Below, piece by piece: positions 25,010-36,247 of a DNA stretch of 64,000 nucleotides. How positions within the stretch are numbered: the stretch's first letter is position 1; every line of letters starts with the position of its first letter. The position numbers and the translations under genes are program-made. Where the stretch lies: assembly GCA_002964805.2 (NCBI GenBank), contig PUDQ02000027.1:62001-126000 (forward strand), in the 5' to 3' direction. The stretch is from Trametes villosa (Eukaryota > Basidiomycota > Agaricomycetes > Polyporales > Polyporaceae). The notes under the pieces are model-generated. The model was not told the DNA's origin. It searched no databases and worked only from the letters and a program-made list of their open reading frames with translations.

Positions 25010-26265
25010 CTGCTCAAGATGGTAGCCTGACGTTTAGCGAGGCAGACGCCCATATAACTGACCGGCAGCAGTCTCCAAATGCCTCCACGGGCCGAGCGTC
25101 GCATTCGATATCCGCCCTCACTGGCTGGTGCGGCCGAGCCAGACTCTGGCAACTGGGCTCTTCTGCGCCTTCTGAGTCGGCAGCCGCAACAGGAGCGAGA
25201 GGTTCGTATACATCCTGGTCCAGCTTGAAACGCCAGTCGCCAGAGACGTCGCCTAAAGGTCCACCAAAGTCGAAGTTCCCCGGAACGGACTGCACTTAGT
25301 GGACGCTCTCAGGCTCGTCTTCGAGAACAGGGACCACTAGCTCGCCAGCCTCGAATACAAGATCGCAAGAAATGCGGTAGAGGACCTCTGCACAGTAGAT
25401 TGCACCTTGCGGCACGTCCTAGAATTTAGAGGAGTCTCCGTAGGCGAGTGCGGCGTCTCAGTATATGTCGTCGCCCGAGGGACTGACAGAGCTTGCAACG
25501 GGCAGAGTCATCAAGAACGAGTCCATATCCTCCAGAGCTGTCCACAACACTGCCGTCGTCGTCAACCGGTCCCGGAGCACAACCAGCTTCAGAGGGCTCA
25601 GAAGCGTCGCATGCCTCAAAAACACCAGACTTGGAGCGTAAACCGGCCTGGTCTCGAGTTGCCATGTTGGGGAGAAGGCAGAACACTTCGATGCATCTGC
25701 AGCTAGCACTGCGGTATATGCGGTTGAGTAGAGGGGTCCTCCGGGAGATCAATAGCACGAAGTAGAGAGGCAATCTTTGCATATTGCTCGGCAGACAGCA
25801 CTAGAACTTCCAGATGTATCCGCAAGTATACCAGAGAACAGCCTAGCGTTTTCGCGTATGGTGCAAAGAGTGAGCGCGTTGGGCAACGTTAGGAAGAAAG
25901 TCAAGAAGCGAGTTGGCGGGCAGGAGGCATCGCGAAGTGCAGTTGAATGCATTCAATACTGTTAAAACCCCGATGGTTGAGACATCACTTGACTTGTAAT
26001 GATACATAGCCGGAGTTGGAACCCCGAAAGGTACATACACGGCGCCTGGTGATATGGCCACGTCGATTGCAATTAATGACATGGCGGCGCTGCGCGAAGA
26101 CGCTGAACACGACAATTGACCACGGCATGGCCTAACGTTGGCCCAGTATGCGGTTCCGAATCTCTCCTCAGAGAACAGGTGCATGTAACTCATGCACACC
26201 GTACTTGATCGCGTGTTCGTGTCACAGGTGAGTCTGATCTTCAGCGCCCAGAGAATCGAGTACAT
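25010..26265 (-). pseudogene. Possible decayed or unrecognised multi-exon gene
   Basis: Several minus-strand stretches have protein-like composition. One, at about 25302-25415, follows a plausible acceptor and reads VPQGAIYCAEVLYRIS and onward to a TAA. The same frame then continues beyond that stop with a further open stretch containing GPLGDVSGDWRFKL. Others lie at about 25770-25850 (reading SAEQYAKIASLLRAIDLP) and 25843-26265. I cannot join them into one intact frame and recognise no family. The in-frame TAA could mark a true gene end, or decay of a formerly longer gene. Confidence that something coding once lay here is modest. Confidence 0.25.
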
Positions 26266-26907
26266 CGCTCAAGTAAGTGCTGTCCAGTGTCTTAGACGTG
26301 CCGTAGGTCCTGATACCAAGACGATCTCAGTATCTCCAGTGTGAGACTCAAGCGGCAAACCATGTGGAGGCGTAGGTGCCGTTTGGGAAACCTGCTGCGG
26401 TGGCGGAGGTGGCGGTCAACGTCAATGAACTCACGAGTAAGAGCGCTCGGTTTCCTGCTATTCTGAGGTCAACTGGCTAAATTTCGAATTTAAACAGACA
26501 GTAAAGGGGACGCACGGCGATCCTGGGTCGTTCCATGGCTCAGTAAGGCTCCTGAGAGGCTGAGCCGTCGATGTGCATCAACAAGGACCGATCACTAAGC
26601 AGCAGGTCTTACATAGGCGCTGACTCAACGCCAACCTCGCGCGTTCTTGCGCGCGCGTTGTCCCAGATCAGTAATCTCCCCCTGGCGCGTGAATGGCATC
26701 CTTCATTATCGCGGTGGCGAGCTTGTGCAGCAGAATTGAATGATGGCGGCTGGGGATTTTGCCTACGGCACGATGTGTCAACGGCCGAGTTGGGATGGTC
26801 GCCCTCGTCTCACAAGGAGATGGCTGACAGATCTTACAACAGATCGAAGCTCGTGCGTACCGCCAGGAGGGCAGCAACCTCTCCAGCGTTCGCGATGGGG
26901 CCAGGAG

Positions 26908-26915
26908 GTATAAGA
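26908..26915 (+). promoter_or_regulatory. TATA-like box of epimerase-like gene A
   Basis: The sequence GTATAAGA lies about 90 bp upstream of the ATG at 27005. Paralogs B and C have TATA boxes at comparable distances from their starts, which supports the assignment. Confidence 0.5.
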
Positions 26916-27004
26916 GACACGCAATCGTTGCTGGAGAGCTTCACTCCGCACTCAGCAATCCGCCTCTCAACTCTCCTACACCCAACACATTATCTCTCCT
27001 CGCA

Positions 27005-28383
27005 ATGTCCTCTTCCAAGACCACTATCTTCCTCACCGGTGCTACCGGTAAGTAAACGGCCACTTATTCGGTCGAACGAGTTCGAAATTACATATAATGT
27101 GGTAGGTTACATCGGCGGCTCCGTCCTGGAACGTCTCCTCAAGCATCCCAACGCCGCATCCTTCGAGATCCTCACTTTGGTTCGCTCTGCCGAGAAGGCG
27201 AAAATCCTGAAGGAGAAGTTCGGCGTGGACGCCACCGTCGGCAACAACGCCGAGACCGACAAGCTCACCGCGCTCTCGGAGAAAGCTGATGTCGTTTTCT
27301 CTTGCGTACGTGCCGCCACGTTTGAAACGATGCCAGGCACTCACTATCCGTCCGCTCAGGCCGACTCCGATGACCTGGTCGCCATCGAGGCCATTTTCAA
27401 GGGTCTCAAGGCCCGCTTCCAGAAGACTGGCGTCAAGCCCATCCTTATCCACACGGTGAGTATAATCAATGTCTGGCATACGCCGGGGCTTCCTTCTGAC
27501 AATGCTACACTTAGTCCGGCACAGGTTTGATTACGGATGAGGCCAAGGGTCTGTTCGCAACCGAGAAGATCTGGCACGACTCCCGCCCCGAGGAGATCGA
27601 GTCGCTGCCCGACACTGCGTTCCATCGCAACGTCGATCTCCCTATCGTCAACGCCGACAAGGAAGGTGCGTATTTGCATTGCTGTTTTGTCATCTGTATG
27701 GGTACTCAACTATCTCTAGGGTGGCTGCTTGGCTACATCATCTTGCCGTCTACCATTTACGGGCTTGCCACCGGCAAACTTGTCGATGCGGGCGTCATCA
27801 ACCGCCGCTCGGCTCAAATCCCGCTATTGATCAAGCTTGGGATTGCCCGCGGCCAGGCAGGTGTCGTCGGACAGGGCAAGTCTATCTGGAACAGCGTCCA
27901 CATCGACGACAGTGAGCTTCTCTTCTCCTCTCTTTGGGAGACGGTTACTGACGAATCCCTCACAGTGGCTGACTTCTACCTCATCCTCTTCAACGAGGCG
28001 CTGGAGAAGCGGGAAAACATTCCCCATGGCCGCGAGGGCTTCTACTACACCGAGAACGGCGAGCACACCTGGTACGAGCTCACCAAGACTATAGCAAAGG
28101 AGCTCCACGCGAAGGGTGCGAGCAAGACCGACGAGCCGACAACGTTCACCGATGAGGAGCTCATCAAGGGCGTCGGCAACCTGGTCAGTGCAATACAAAG
28201 ACATTATTCAAAGTCGCGTACTCACAGCGATGGCTACTCTAGGCTGGAGCGAACCTCGCGCTTGGCTCGAACTCGCGCGCTCGTGGAGAGCAGGCTCGCA
28301 CCCTAGGCTGGAAGCCTAAATACACGACTCAGGACTTGTTCGCGAGCATTAAGCCCGAAGTCGAGGTTGCACTGAAGGCATAG
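27005..28383 (+). CDS. NAD(P)-binding epimerase/dehydratase-like protein, paralog A
   Basis: Exons 27005-27047, 27106-27305, 27360-27455, 27515-27665, 27720-27911, 27966-28183 and 28243-28383 give about 346 residues. The N-terminus reads TIFLTGATGYIGGSVL, a Rossmann nucleotide-binding loop (TGxxGxxG) typical of extended short-chain dehydrogenases and NmrA-like proteins. The motifs LIHTSGTG and HGREGFYYTENGEHTW are shared with paralogs B (59790-61151) and C (61615-63025). Exons of 200, 96 and 218 nt are the same sizes as in B. Paralog A has one extra intron (27666-27719) where B and C have a single 343-nt exon; 151 plus 192 nt equals exactly 343. The substrate is unknown; a cytosolic oxidoreductase or epimerase is inferred. 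It lies next to a secreted FAD oxidase in the same orientation. Confidence 0.85.
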
Positions 28384-29524
28384 ATTCCAGTATTGGGACA
28401 TTTGGATTAGCGTGTCTGTATCATTAGGTAGTATCTGGAAGGAATGTGGATTTTTGGGCTCTTTAGCTAGTTCGTGCTTCCCGTGATGAGGCAGCGAGAA
28501 GAAATATGGTATTGACGCACGGCCCCTCGTGCGGTGGACGTATCGACTCTGTGAGATGTAGGGGTAGTGGAAGGGCGTTGCCGCTCATTCAATCCTTCGT
28601 CTACGTTATGAGTCTCGAGATGGTGCAGGTCAAATTTCTCACGCCCTGACATCGTCTTCCACCACCACGACAGACCACGAAATCTATTCGCCAATGCACC
28701 GTAGCGTGGATGCCTCTCGAACACCCCTCAGGAATATACCAAGGGCCCACACTTTGTGGAATTAGAGTGTCTCTAACACGACAGGAAGGTCGAATACCGG
28801 AGAATGCCACAACGAATTAAACCGTCAATACACTATCTTCGCAGAAGCAAGATGTTGTTCCTACTCGCGGCCGTTTACGAACTGGGTGACGTCTCCATAT
28901 TTCCAGCAGTATCACTACTAGGGTATGAATTGCACAGCTAAATTCACAGATGTCTACTGGTTTCCTGGATTTGCGAACATCCGGTCATAAACCTGGACTC
29001 AAACGAGCGGAACGACGCTCCTCCGAGCTATCAGCATACTACGGGGGCTGAAGAGGTCCGCAATCGGCGAAATGCTCACTGCTCGACATACTCCATAGAT
29101 CTCCTCGCGTACAAGTGCGCCTACGCTGCCGCCTTCCGGTCGTTGAACCGGTAATGCGAACACTGGCCCTCCGAGTGCTCCGCGCACTCCGCAGCACGCT
29201 CTCGACTCGAGCTCAAGCGACACTGCAGCCGAATATCATGTCCTCGGTACTGCGCGCCGTGTGTGACCTGTTCTTTCCATACATATTCTGTCATTGATCT
29301 TTACCCCCCGGGCCCCAGTGGCAACTACACGGGCAACGGCCAGCGCCCATGCACTCTCGCCGACGGCGGGCGCACTCCCGCTGACGGCTTGAGCTGACTG
29401 CACATCATACGGCTCCTCTGGACGACAAACTGGTGCGCACAGCCGTTGGGCAAGATATATAAACGATGCACCGCAGAGTCTGTCCAGCCCAACCTACCAA
29501 CTCGTCTCTCGCCAGATCAGGACA
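28384..29524. other. Intergenic region; distal part belongs to the inverted duplication
   Basis: 28384-28820 has no recognisable gene. From about 28823 the sequence is closely similar to the reverse complement of 45187-45886, upstream of FAD oxidase copy 2. The duplicated segment therefore includes about 700 bp of promoter DNA. Confidence 0.6.
29454..29463 (+). promoter_or_regulatory. TATA box of FAD oxidase copy 1
   Basis: ATATATAAAC lies about 62 bp upstream of the ATG at 29525. The same box, inverted, precedes copy 2 at 45248-45257. Confidence 0.6.
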
Positions 29525-31588
29525 ATGCGGTTCGTCAGGGCACTCCTCCCCATCGCCTTCGCCGGTTTCGTTTCAACAAGCTATGGTCAAGACACGTCCC
29601 GCTGTCGGTGCACTGCCAACGATGCGTGCTGGCCTTCTCAAGACGACTTCGACACCCTCGCGCAACAGGTCTCTCAGCCACTGATTCGCCCCTTCCCGCC
29701 GGCTAAACCTTGCTATACCGACGCGAACTCGCCCGAGTGTGCGGACATTATGGCAAACTGGACGGACGGCAACTGGCGATCGGACCAGCCGGGGGCCATG
29801 GAGTCGCCCAACTTCGAGTCCTTCACGTTCCCCAACGGCACCATCGACGCTTGCTTCTTCAATGTCTCGCTCGGGTTCCCGTGCGACCAAGGGAGCATCT
29901 CCGTCATCGGCGTCGAGGCACACACCGTCAGCGATATCCAGGCCGCGGTCAAGTTCGCTGCTGAGCATAACCTTCGTCTTGCGATCAAGAATACAGGGTA
30001 TCGTAGTACATTTCTTCGCGGACGTGGCATCCCGACTAACTACGGAGCCTTTAGTCATGACCTCCTCGGGCGGAGTAACGCGAGAGGCTCTTTCGTGATA
30101 TGGACCCACCGCATGAAGAATATCACCCTCCACGAAAGCTTCACGCCTACCGGGGCTCCTTCGGACGAAACCTACGAATTTGGTATTATACTTCGTACTT
30201 GTATCGTGCCATAGATCTAATGCAGTCTTTATAGCGGTCAGTGTAGCCGCCGGGGTGCAGTGGCATGAGGTGTACGACGTCGTCAATGCATCCGGACGTC
30301 AAATGGTCGGCGGTGTCACCTCCGGCGGATCCGTGGGTGCAGGGGGCGGTTGGCCTCTCGGCGGAGGGCACAGCGCCCTTTCCCCGACATACGGTCTCGG
30401 TCAGTCGGTTCATCGTCGAGGCACACTGATAGTTTTTGCTAACATATTGGCACTTAGGCGTCGACAACATCCTCGAGATAACCGTTGTCCTCTCAAACGG
30501 CACCTTCGTCACCGCCAATACCCACCTGCACCCCGACCTCTTCTGGGCTCTCAGGGGAGGCGGCGGCGGCACGTTCGGGATCGCCACCTCGGTCACATAC
30601 CGCACGCAACCAATTGTGCCCGTCATCGGCGCCTTCCTTACTGCTAGTGTCAGCGCCTCTCAGCCGAACGCCGCCATCCGCGAAGCCTTCACCGAGCTCG
30701 TGCGCATTACCCCGAACCTAACGGACAAGGGCTGGGGCGGTTACGTGGTGCTCTCACTTCCGGGCGTCTCCGACGTAGTCTCGATGGACCTGGCCTACAT
30801 TGTCCCGAACGCATCCTGGGCAGAGGCGAACGCCACGATCCTTCCGTATTTCAACCTCGTGCAGGAGCTCGCGGCGAACTCGAGCGGGGATGCAGCGCCA
30901 TTGACTGTGTCGACCGCGTTCACCACGCCGTTCGCGTCGTTCCTCGACTGGTACAACTTCCACATTCCCCACACGGGCGGGGTGGGCGACATGGTTGAGG
31001 TCGGGTGTTGGCTGCTTCCGCGGACTGCGCTTGAGAGCTCTCCTGAAGAGGTTGCTAACGTCGTGCTTGAGAACGCCGGGGGTTTCTAGTGAGCAGTCCT
31101 TGTCGCACACAGCACGTCTTGCCAGTGATTCTGATACGTATTGTTCGCAGCATGGTCGCTGGAGGGGCTGTCAGCAGCGTTGACCCCGATGCAGTCGGCA
31201 TCAACCCCGCTTGGCGCCAGGCCGTCGTGGAGGTCGCCACCGGGATGGTGTGGTCGGAGGGGATGACGACTGACGAGATCAACGCGCAGCGGGAGGTGCT
31301 CATGGAGCGCACGGCGAAGTTGCGTGCGTTGGCCCCGGAGTCCGGCGTTTACTTCAACGAGGTGCGTACGAGACAGCGCTCCTCGCGAATTCATCTTTCG
31401 ATACTGGACTAACGTAACCCACTTGTCAGGCATCCCTCTTCGAACCCGACTTCAAACAGGCGTTCTTCGGGTCGCACTACGACGCTTTGCGCGCGGTCAA
31501 GCGGGCGTACGACCCCATCGACTTGTTCCTGGTCACGGAGGGAGTCGCGTCCGACGAGTGGGACAAGGACCTTAACTGTCGCCTCTGA
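29525..31588 (+). CDS. Secreted FAD-linked oxidase, BBE-like family, copy 1
   Basis: Exons 29525-29997, 30055-30182, 30235-30399, 30458-31088, 31151-31361 and 31430-31588 give about 588 residues. The N-terminus (MRFVRALLPIAFAGFVSTSYG) is a clear signal peptide, followed by a Cys-containing stretch (CRCTANDACWPS) and several N-glycosylation sequons. The PCMH-type FAD domain is recognised by SVIGVEAHTVSDIQAAVKFA, by NTG-HDLLGRS assembled across an intron, and by the Gly-rich GGVTSGGSVGAGGGWPLGGG. The C-terminus YDPIDLFLVTEGVASDEW fits the berberine-bridge segment. The His of the NTGHD motif is the expected covalent FAD attachment site. I see no CxxV/G-type cysteine in SALSPTYGLGVDN, so a single rather than double covalent link is inferred. 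Likely an extracellular oxidase of alcohols, sugars or small secondary compounds using oxygen; the substrate is not deducible. Confidence 0.88.
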
Positions 31589-32071
31589 TCCGACATGTCC
31601 CTGGGCTCTGCTAGTACTAGATCTCAGCGAGCCCTTGTCCACCTCCGGGGGCAGTAGACTGGCTCACAATATATTAGATTCCAATCGTACTAAAGTTATG
31701 TGCTCACTCATGTGGCGGGCATCCGGTTCCTGAAGTTTTGAAGCATACTGAGGTAGAGTATGTAGTTCAGCATGTTGTTGTCGCCTTCGTGAGCATGGCG
31801 AATTATAGCGGTACCTACAGCACGACTTGTGAGGCCTTCAGCTCGGGTCTGAATATCACGTCGAAGTGGGAAGGCAAGCCAAAGTATTTCGAGCGTAGCG
31901 AGAGTTCCCCTGAGGTTACGTAGGAAATAGCCCCAACATGGATTGATTGGCAAGCACACGGTATCATAGTAAGTACAGTTGGTGTAGCGGTTACAGCGCT
32001 ACACCACTCTCTTCCGGCCCATCGTTCGAGCCCTCCTCGCCCACTATTTTGCCCCCCCTTGTACCCCTCGA
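31589..32071. other. Intergenic region
   Basis: About 480 bp between FAD oxidase copy 1 and the orphan gene. No gene or repeat is recognised; it presumably holds the terminator of one gene and the promoter of the next. Confidence 0.5.
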
Positions 32072-32891
32072 ATGCAACGCGATTGGACCGACACCAAACG
32101 GGACGAGTGGATCGCGAGGCGCATCGAGCGGCGCAAACGCAAGGGCAAGCCAAATTCCGAACATCCACGGGAGAGGAGTCTTGATTTTGAGCGAGACGAG
32201 GTAGAGAAGAACCTCGTCGAGGTCATCACCCAGACGGTCGCTTGGGCGGTATGTGACTGTCTGCCCCGTACCTACTCCTTGACAGGTCAAGGAGCTGACT
32301 CCTACTCTGGCGTGCACGGCAGCTGCAAAAACATCCCGTCTCGCCATACCCCGCGCCTTTCTTTGGGAAGCTCTTCTTGCCCCTGCGCTACCAAGGGGAC
32401 GACTATGGACGCTCGGTGGGCCCCTGCCAATTCATATCGAGCATGGCCGTCTCAATTCATGAACGCTCTTGCACACAGATCAAGTTCACAAAAGGAGAGG
32501 ACCTGAACCTCCTCGTGTACCAGTTCTACGCGGCGCCCCCCGACCCGGATTTCGAGGGCCCAAACTACGTGACGCCAGAGAGCACGTTCCCCAAACGGTG
32601 CGCACCTCCTCCCATCATCCTACTTACTCTGCAACTGACGCGCTTGAGTATTGTCTTGTGAGCAGACACGAATTCCTCGGGCCCGCGCCACACGTCGCGG
32701 GCTACCGCTTCGACGCGGCGGAGGGCACGGCGCGCATCGAGTGGTGGGACCCGTACGTGCGCGCGCGCTGGATCGGGCGCGGTGCGTGGGCGGTCGAGCT
32801 GTACCGCGACGACACTGTGCGCGGGTGGGTGTCGCGCCCGCGCGGGGACTTCGACGCTGGGCTCGATGTTGAGACGTACATGGGGCCGTAG
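32072..32891 (+). CDS. Hypothetical protein of about 225 residues
   Basis: Exons 32072-32248, 32323-32597 and 32666-32891 join in frame across canonical GT-AG introns. The N-terminal third is highly charged (RDEWIARRIERRKRKGKPNS) and probably helical. The C-terminal part is Trp- and Arg-rich and looks beta-structured (ARIEWWDPYVRARWIGRGAWAVELY). There is no signal peptide or membrane segment, and I recognise no family. Frame continuity through three exons and a composition unlike the neighbouring spacer DNA support a real gene. It lies convergent to the WD40 gene, with 314 bp between the stops. Confidence 0.6.
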
Positions 32892-33205
32892 CTGGACTGC
32901 CTAACATCACTATGAGGACGGATCTAGCGGGAAAGGAGGAGGGGTGAGGGTATAGGAGTCCGATCCATCCCATTACATATCCGCGGTATCGTAGTACAAA
33001 CCAAGGAGACAGACAACATCCGGTACACGTCCAGGTTACGTCCAGGTATAGGCTGGTATAGGATTAGGAATAAGTGAGATATCTTCCGCTGGGTGTCGCC
33101 GAAGTCCGAGTCCGAGAGTCGAAGGAGGGAGGGGTATAAGGAGTGGGGGGTAGGGTGTAGCACATGGGGATAAGGAAGGTGGGTGGCCGGACTGAGTGGG
33201 TGGGA
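32892..33205. other. Convergent 3' intergenic region
   Basis: About 314 bp separate the stops of the orphan gene (+) and the WD40 gene (-). No gene is visible; it is presumably shared 3' UTR and terminator sequence. Confidence 0.5.
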
Positions 33206-35471
33206 CTACCAGTCGGCGGTGGTGCTCGCGGGTAGCTGTGTGATGTCCGGTTCCTGCTTAAAGTGCCATCGGACTGAGCAATGTCGGACAGAAGCGGCAT
33301 GAGCGTAAGAAAGAACGGATAGAGGAAGAACCACATACACAGCATATGTTCCCCAGCATCGAACGCGTACCCAAAGTAGTTCTCCTTATGGAAGCACTTA
33401 TCCGGCCAGCGCATGTCCGCCGAGTACGCCTCGTCGATCTCCTCCACCTCGTCCGAGCCCTCCTCATCGGACTCGAGGTCATAGTACCCGCACTCGTCCT
33501 CGTCCTCCCCATCCCCCTCGTCCTCCGCGCGCACCACGTCCCCATTCTCATCCTGCACCACGACCGGCGGGCGACTCCCCCTTCTCTCCCCCAGGCCCGG
33601 GCCCGCGGCCTTATACGCCTTGTACTCGCGCTCGACGCTCGCCCACGTCGCCCAGGCGGGGATGCGCGCGCGGCGGTAGCCCGCGCGCTCGCCCATGCGG
33701 TTCACGTGCGGGCATGCGGTCGCGACGAAGAGCGACGCGTGCGCGGCGTCCCACGCCATCGCGCGCACCGCGTTGTTCCCCGTCGAGAGCTCGTACACGC
33801 ACTCTTGCTCGCGGATGTCCCACATTTTGATCTGCTGCGTGCGGTCGCCGCCCGTGAACAATGCTGCGCCATGGATATGAGTTTGGCAAGGGGCTTCGTA
33901 TGGAGCGTGTAAGAGCACTCACTCGGTATGCCGTCAGGATGGTTGAAGACGACGTCCGCGCAGCCCTCCCGCTGGATGCCGGTCTCGATGGTGAGGATAG
34001 GGAGAGGCCGACGCACGTCGAACATCCGCGCGTACCCGTCGCTCGCGGCCGTGACGAATAGGTTCGGGTCCCCGGGGCTCGTCGTGATGCTAACGACGTC
34101 GCCTCCGTGGCCCAGGTACCGAGCCGCCCTGCGTCTGCCGTGCTCAAGGTCGAGGGCGATGCATGCGTGGCCTCCAGGTCGTGCTGCGCGCTCCCCGCAT
34201 AGAAGGTGGCCGGTTGGGTCGTGCAGGTGCCAGGTTGCGGGTGCATAGGTCGGATCGTCGGCGAAGGAGACAATAGAGCTCGGTTTGCTCGCGGTGGAAG
34301 AGGGGCCTGCGTCGCCACCGTCAAAGCCGAGCTTTGGTGTCACCGCATCCTCCTCAAGGAAAGATAGGTCCCAGATAGCGGCTTGGCCCTTGCCAGCTCT
34401 GACGATCCGTCCGTTAGGCAGGACGGCGATAGGTCCGTCGTAGACGCGCTCCGAGTCCATAGTGTGAACGTTCGGTAGGCGTTTAGGCACCTTCCCGCTG
34501 TCGTCTGGGTTGAAGCAGAAGGACTTGATCTTCGCATCGTCCGCGAGGAACACAAGCTGCCGCTCCTCGTCCGTTGCAACGAAACGCGGGACGCCTGTTA
34601 GACCCGGATTTATGCTGACTCCTTCGAGGCAGTTATCCGGCTGAGCACCCAGAAGATAGTACTGCAAGGCGGGCTCGCGGCCTTTCCAGCCGGATCCACT
34701 GGCGAGAGCAAGAAGCGAACCACCAGAGGAGACAGTCATAGCATATGTCGCCGGAACGAGGTCCGTGGTGAGCTGCGCGCGTGCATCTGCAACACACTGC
34801 GCTAGCGGAGTCGCCGAGGTCGCTGTCGGGACAATTCCAGGACGGAATCGCGAGAGACGTGTGGCCAATGGGTGGGGCCGAGGGGACCTAGTCCACGGAC
34901 GTATTTGCGCGAATGCAGGGAGCTGGGGAGCGGCTGAGAGCACGTCTTGTCAGCTATATGAGTATATGGCAAACGTGGCTGAACACGAGGTTGAGGATGT
35001 GTTCGCACACAAGAACTTAGACCGCTACTTACGGCTCCCTGGCTTGAGGGTCTTGGTATACAAGCGTATGAATTCGTCAACAATATCCGACCCTGATGGG
35101 AGTATATAAGAAGAGGGATACAAAGGGAACATACAATGCTTACCGGCGTTCTCCATTACATCGTCTATCCACGGTTCGTCAAAGTCGTCAGAATGTGCGA
35201 AGGTATTAAGTGCTTGGAGATCGGCCTCGTCGCTATATGCAAATTCGAAGCACGACTCTAGCAGTGCATGCGCTTCTTCGACCACTAGATTGAGCTGGCT
35301 AGTCCCACCATGCTCCGCTTCGCGTACAACGGCGCATATATCCTGAAGTATCCGTTGGAAGCGGCTTGTCCTGAGTTTCCGGTCGGGCTCGTGGAAAGCC
35401 GTGGATTTGAAGGCATCAAAGCGGGCAGCCAAGCAGTGTAGGCGGTCGAGCCATGGCACTTGCCCGCCCAT
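33206..35471 (-). CDS. WD40 repeat protein with N-terminal helical region
   Basis: Minus-strand exons 35144-35471, 35033-35092, 33923-34933, 33339-33863 and 33206-33273 give about 663 residues; every junction is a canonical GT-AG with matching phase. Residues 1-130 are helical and unlike WD40. Recognisable blades follow: PIAVLPNGRIVRAGKGQAAI ending in WDLS; GGDVVSITTSPGDPNLFVTA ending in ARMFDVR; the segment DGIP-TLFTGGDRTQQIKMWDIR joined across an intron; and NNAVRAMAWDAAHASLFVAT. An acidic tract (EDEGDGEDEDECGYYDLESD) precedes a short conserved-looking tail ending in TTADW. WD40 propellers are protein-interaction platforms; the partner or complex is unknown. The 33274-33338 intron was inferred because it replaces a long unlikely frame with a compact C-terminus. 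Confidence 0.78.
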
Positions 35472-36247
35472 GACGCGGACGAGACGCAGGGTGCCGTAAC
35501 AAGACGAGGAGATGGGGGGAAGTGAAGAGAGAGGATGGAGGGTGGCTGATATGTTCGATGGAAGTAGACCATGGGCGCTTACATACCGTTAGTTTCCAGG
35601 GCAGATCCAGGGCGCGAAAGGCTAGATCGCCCGGCCTGTTCGCAGCTCGTGCTGATCTCCTCCACCCGCCAAGAGCAAGAAGGTGGCCACTTGCGGGGAC
35701 GCAGCGTATGAAGGGCGTCGTTCATGGTCTGCAGACGAGGGGAGATGGATGAGTGGGAAATGAAAAGGAGCAGCCACTGACGCGTCTGGGCGTGACCGCG
35801 ACGCGTCTCGGTGCCCTGATTGGCTCGTGCCTTCCCCAGTCCGCTTCGGGCCTGTGGCAATCCTTGGCACGGTGCGCAACTCGATCGCGTCCATGGCCGG
35901 CTGCTCCCCGTCCGCAAACTCAGCAGTTCGGCCATGCTTCGGCGCGCCTCTTTCCCGACCTCCACCGAGAGCAGCCCAGATGGACGCATACAACATCCTC
36001 GCTCGCACAGCCTGAGCATCTCTCTCTCGACATCTATCAGCGCGCATAGGACTCGTTGCCCCACACCAGCTCGCCCGACGATCGCTCATCGTTTGGAGTC
36101 TGTGCATCTCTGTGCATGTCGTCACAGCACACGTCCCCTGCGATCTCCGTCTTCATATCCGTGCGCTGCTCAACGTAACCTCGCAACCCTTGCCCACCTC
36201 CGAGCCTTATAGCTGTTGCGCCAAGACGCCAGCGATCCTCATCCTTC
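35472..36247. other. Divergent promoter region
   Basis: About 776 bp lie between the divergent starts of the WD40 gene (-) and the glycosyltransferase-like gene (+). The small overlapping frames here show no recognisable domain. Expression of both genes is probably controlled from this interval. Confidence 0.5.

Larger units (their letters stand above)
24231..27004. other. Intergenic region with one possible decayed gene
   Basis: 24231-24960 holds the presumed DnaJ promoter and nothing else I can recognise. Coding-like fragments on the minus strand at about 25010-26265 are described separately. 26300-27004 leads into the promoter of epimerase-like gene A, with a TATA-like box at 26908. Confidence 0.45.
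28823..31588 (+). repeat. Inverted segmental duplication, plus-strand copy
   Basis: This segment (promoter plus FAD oxidase copy 1) matches 43112-45886 in inverted orientation. Long stretches of the upstream region are nearly identical, for example around 29006-29060 against 45650-45705, by eye roughly 90 percent. The six exons have the same lengths except for one extra codon in exon 5 of the other copy. Similarity ends near the stop codon. Confidence 0.75.
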
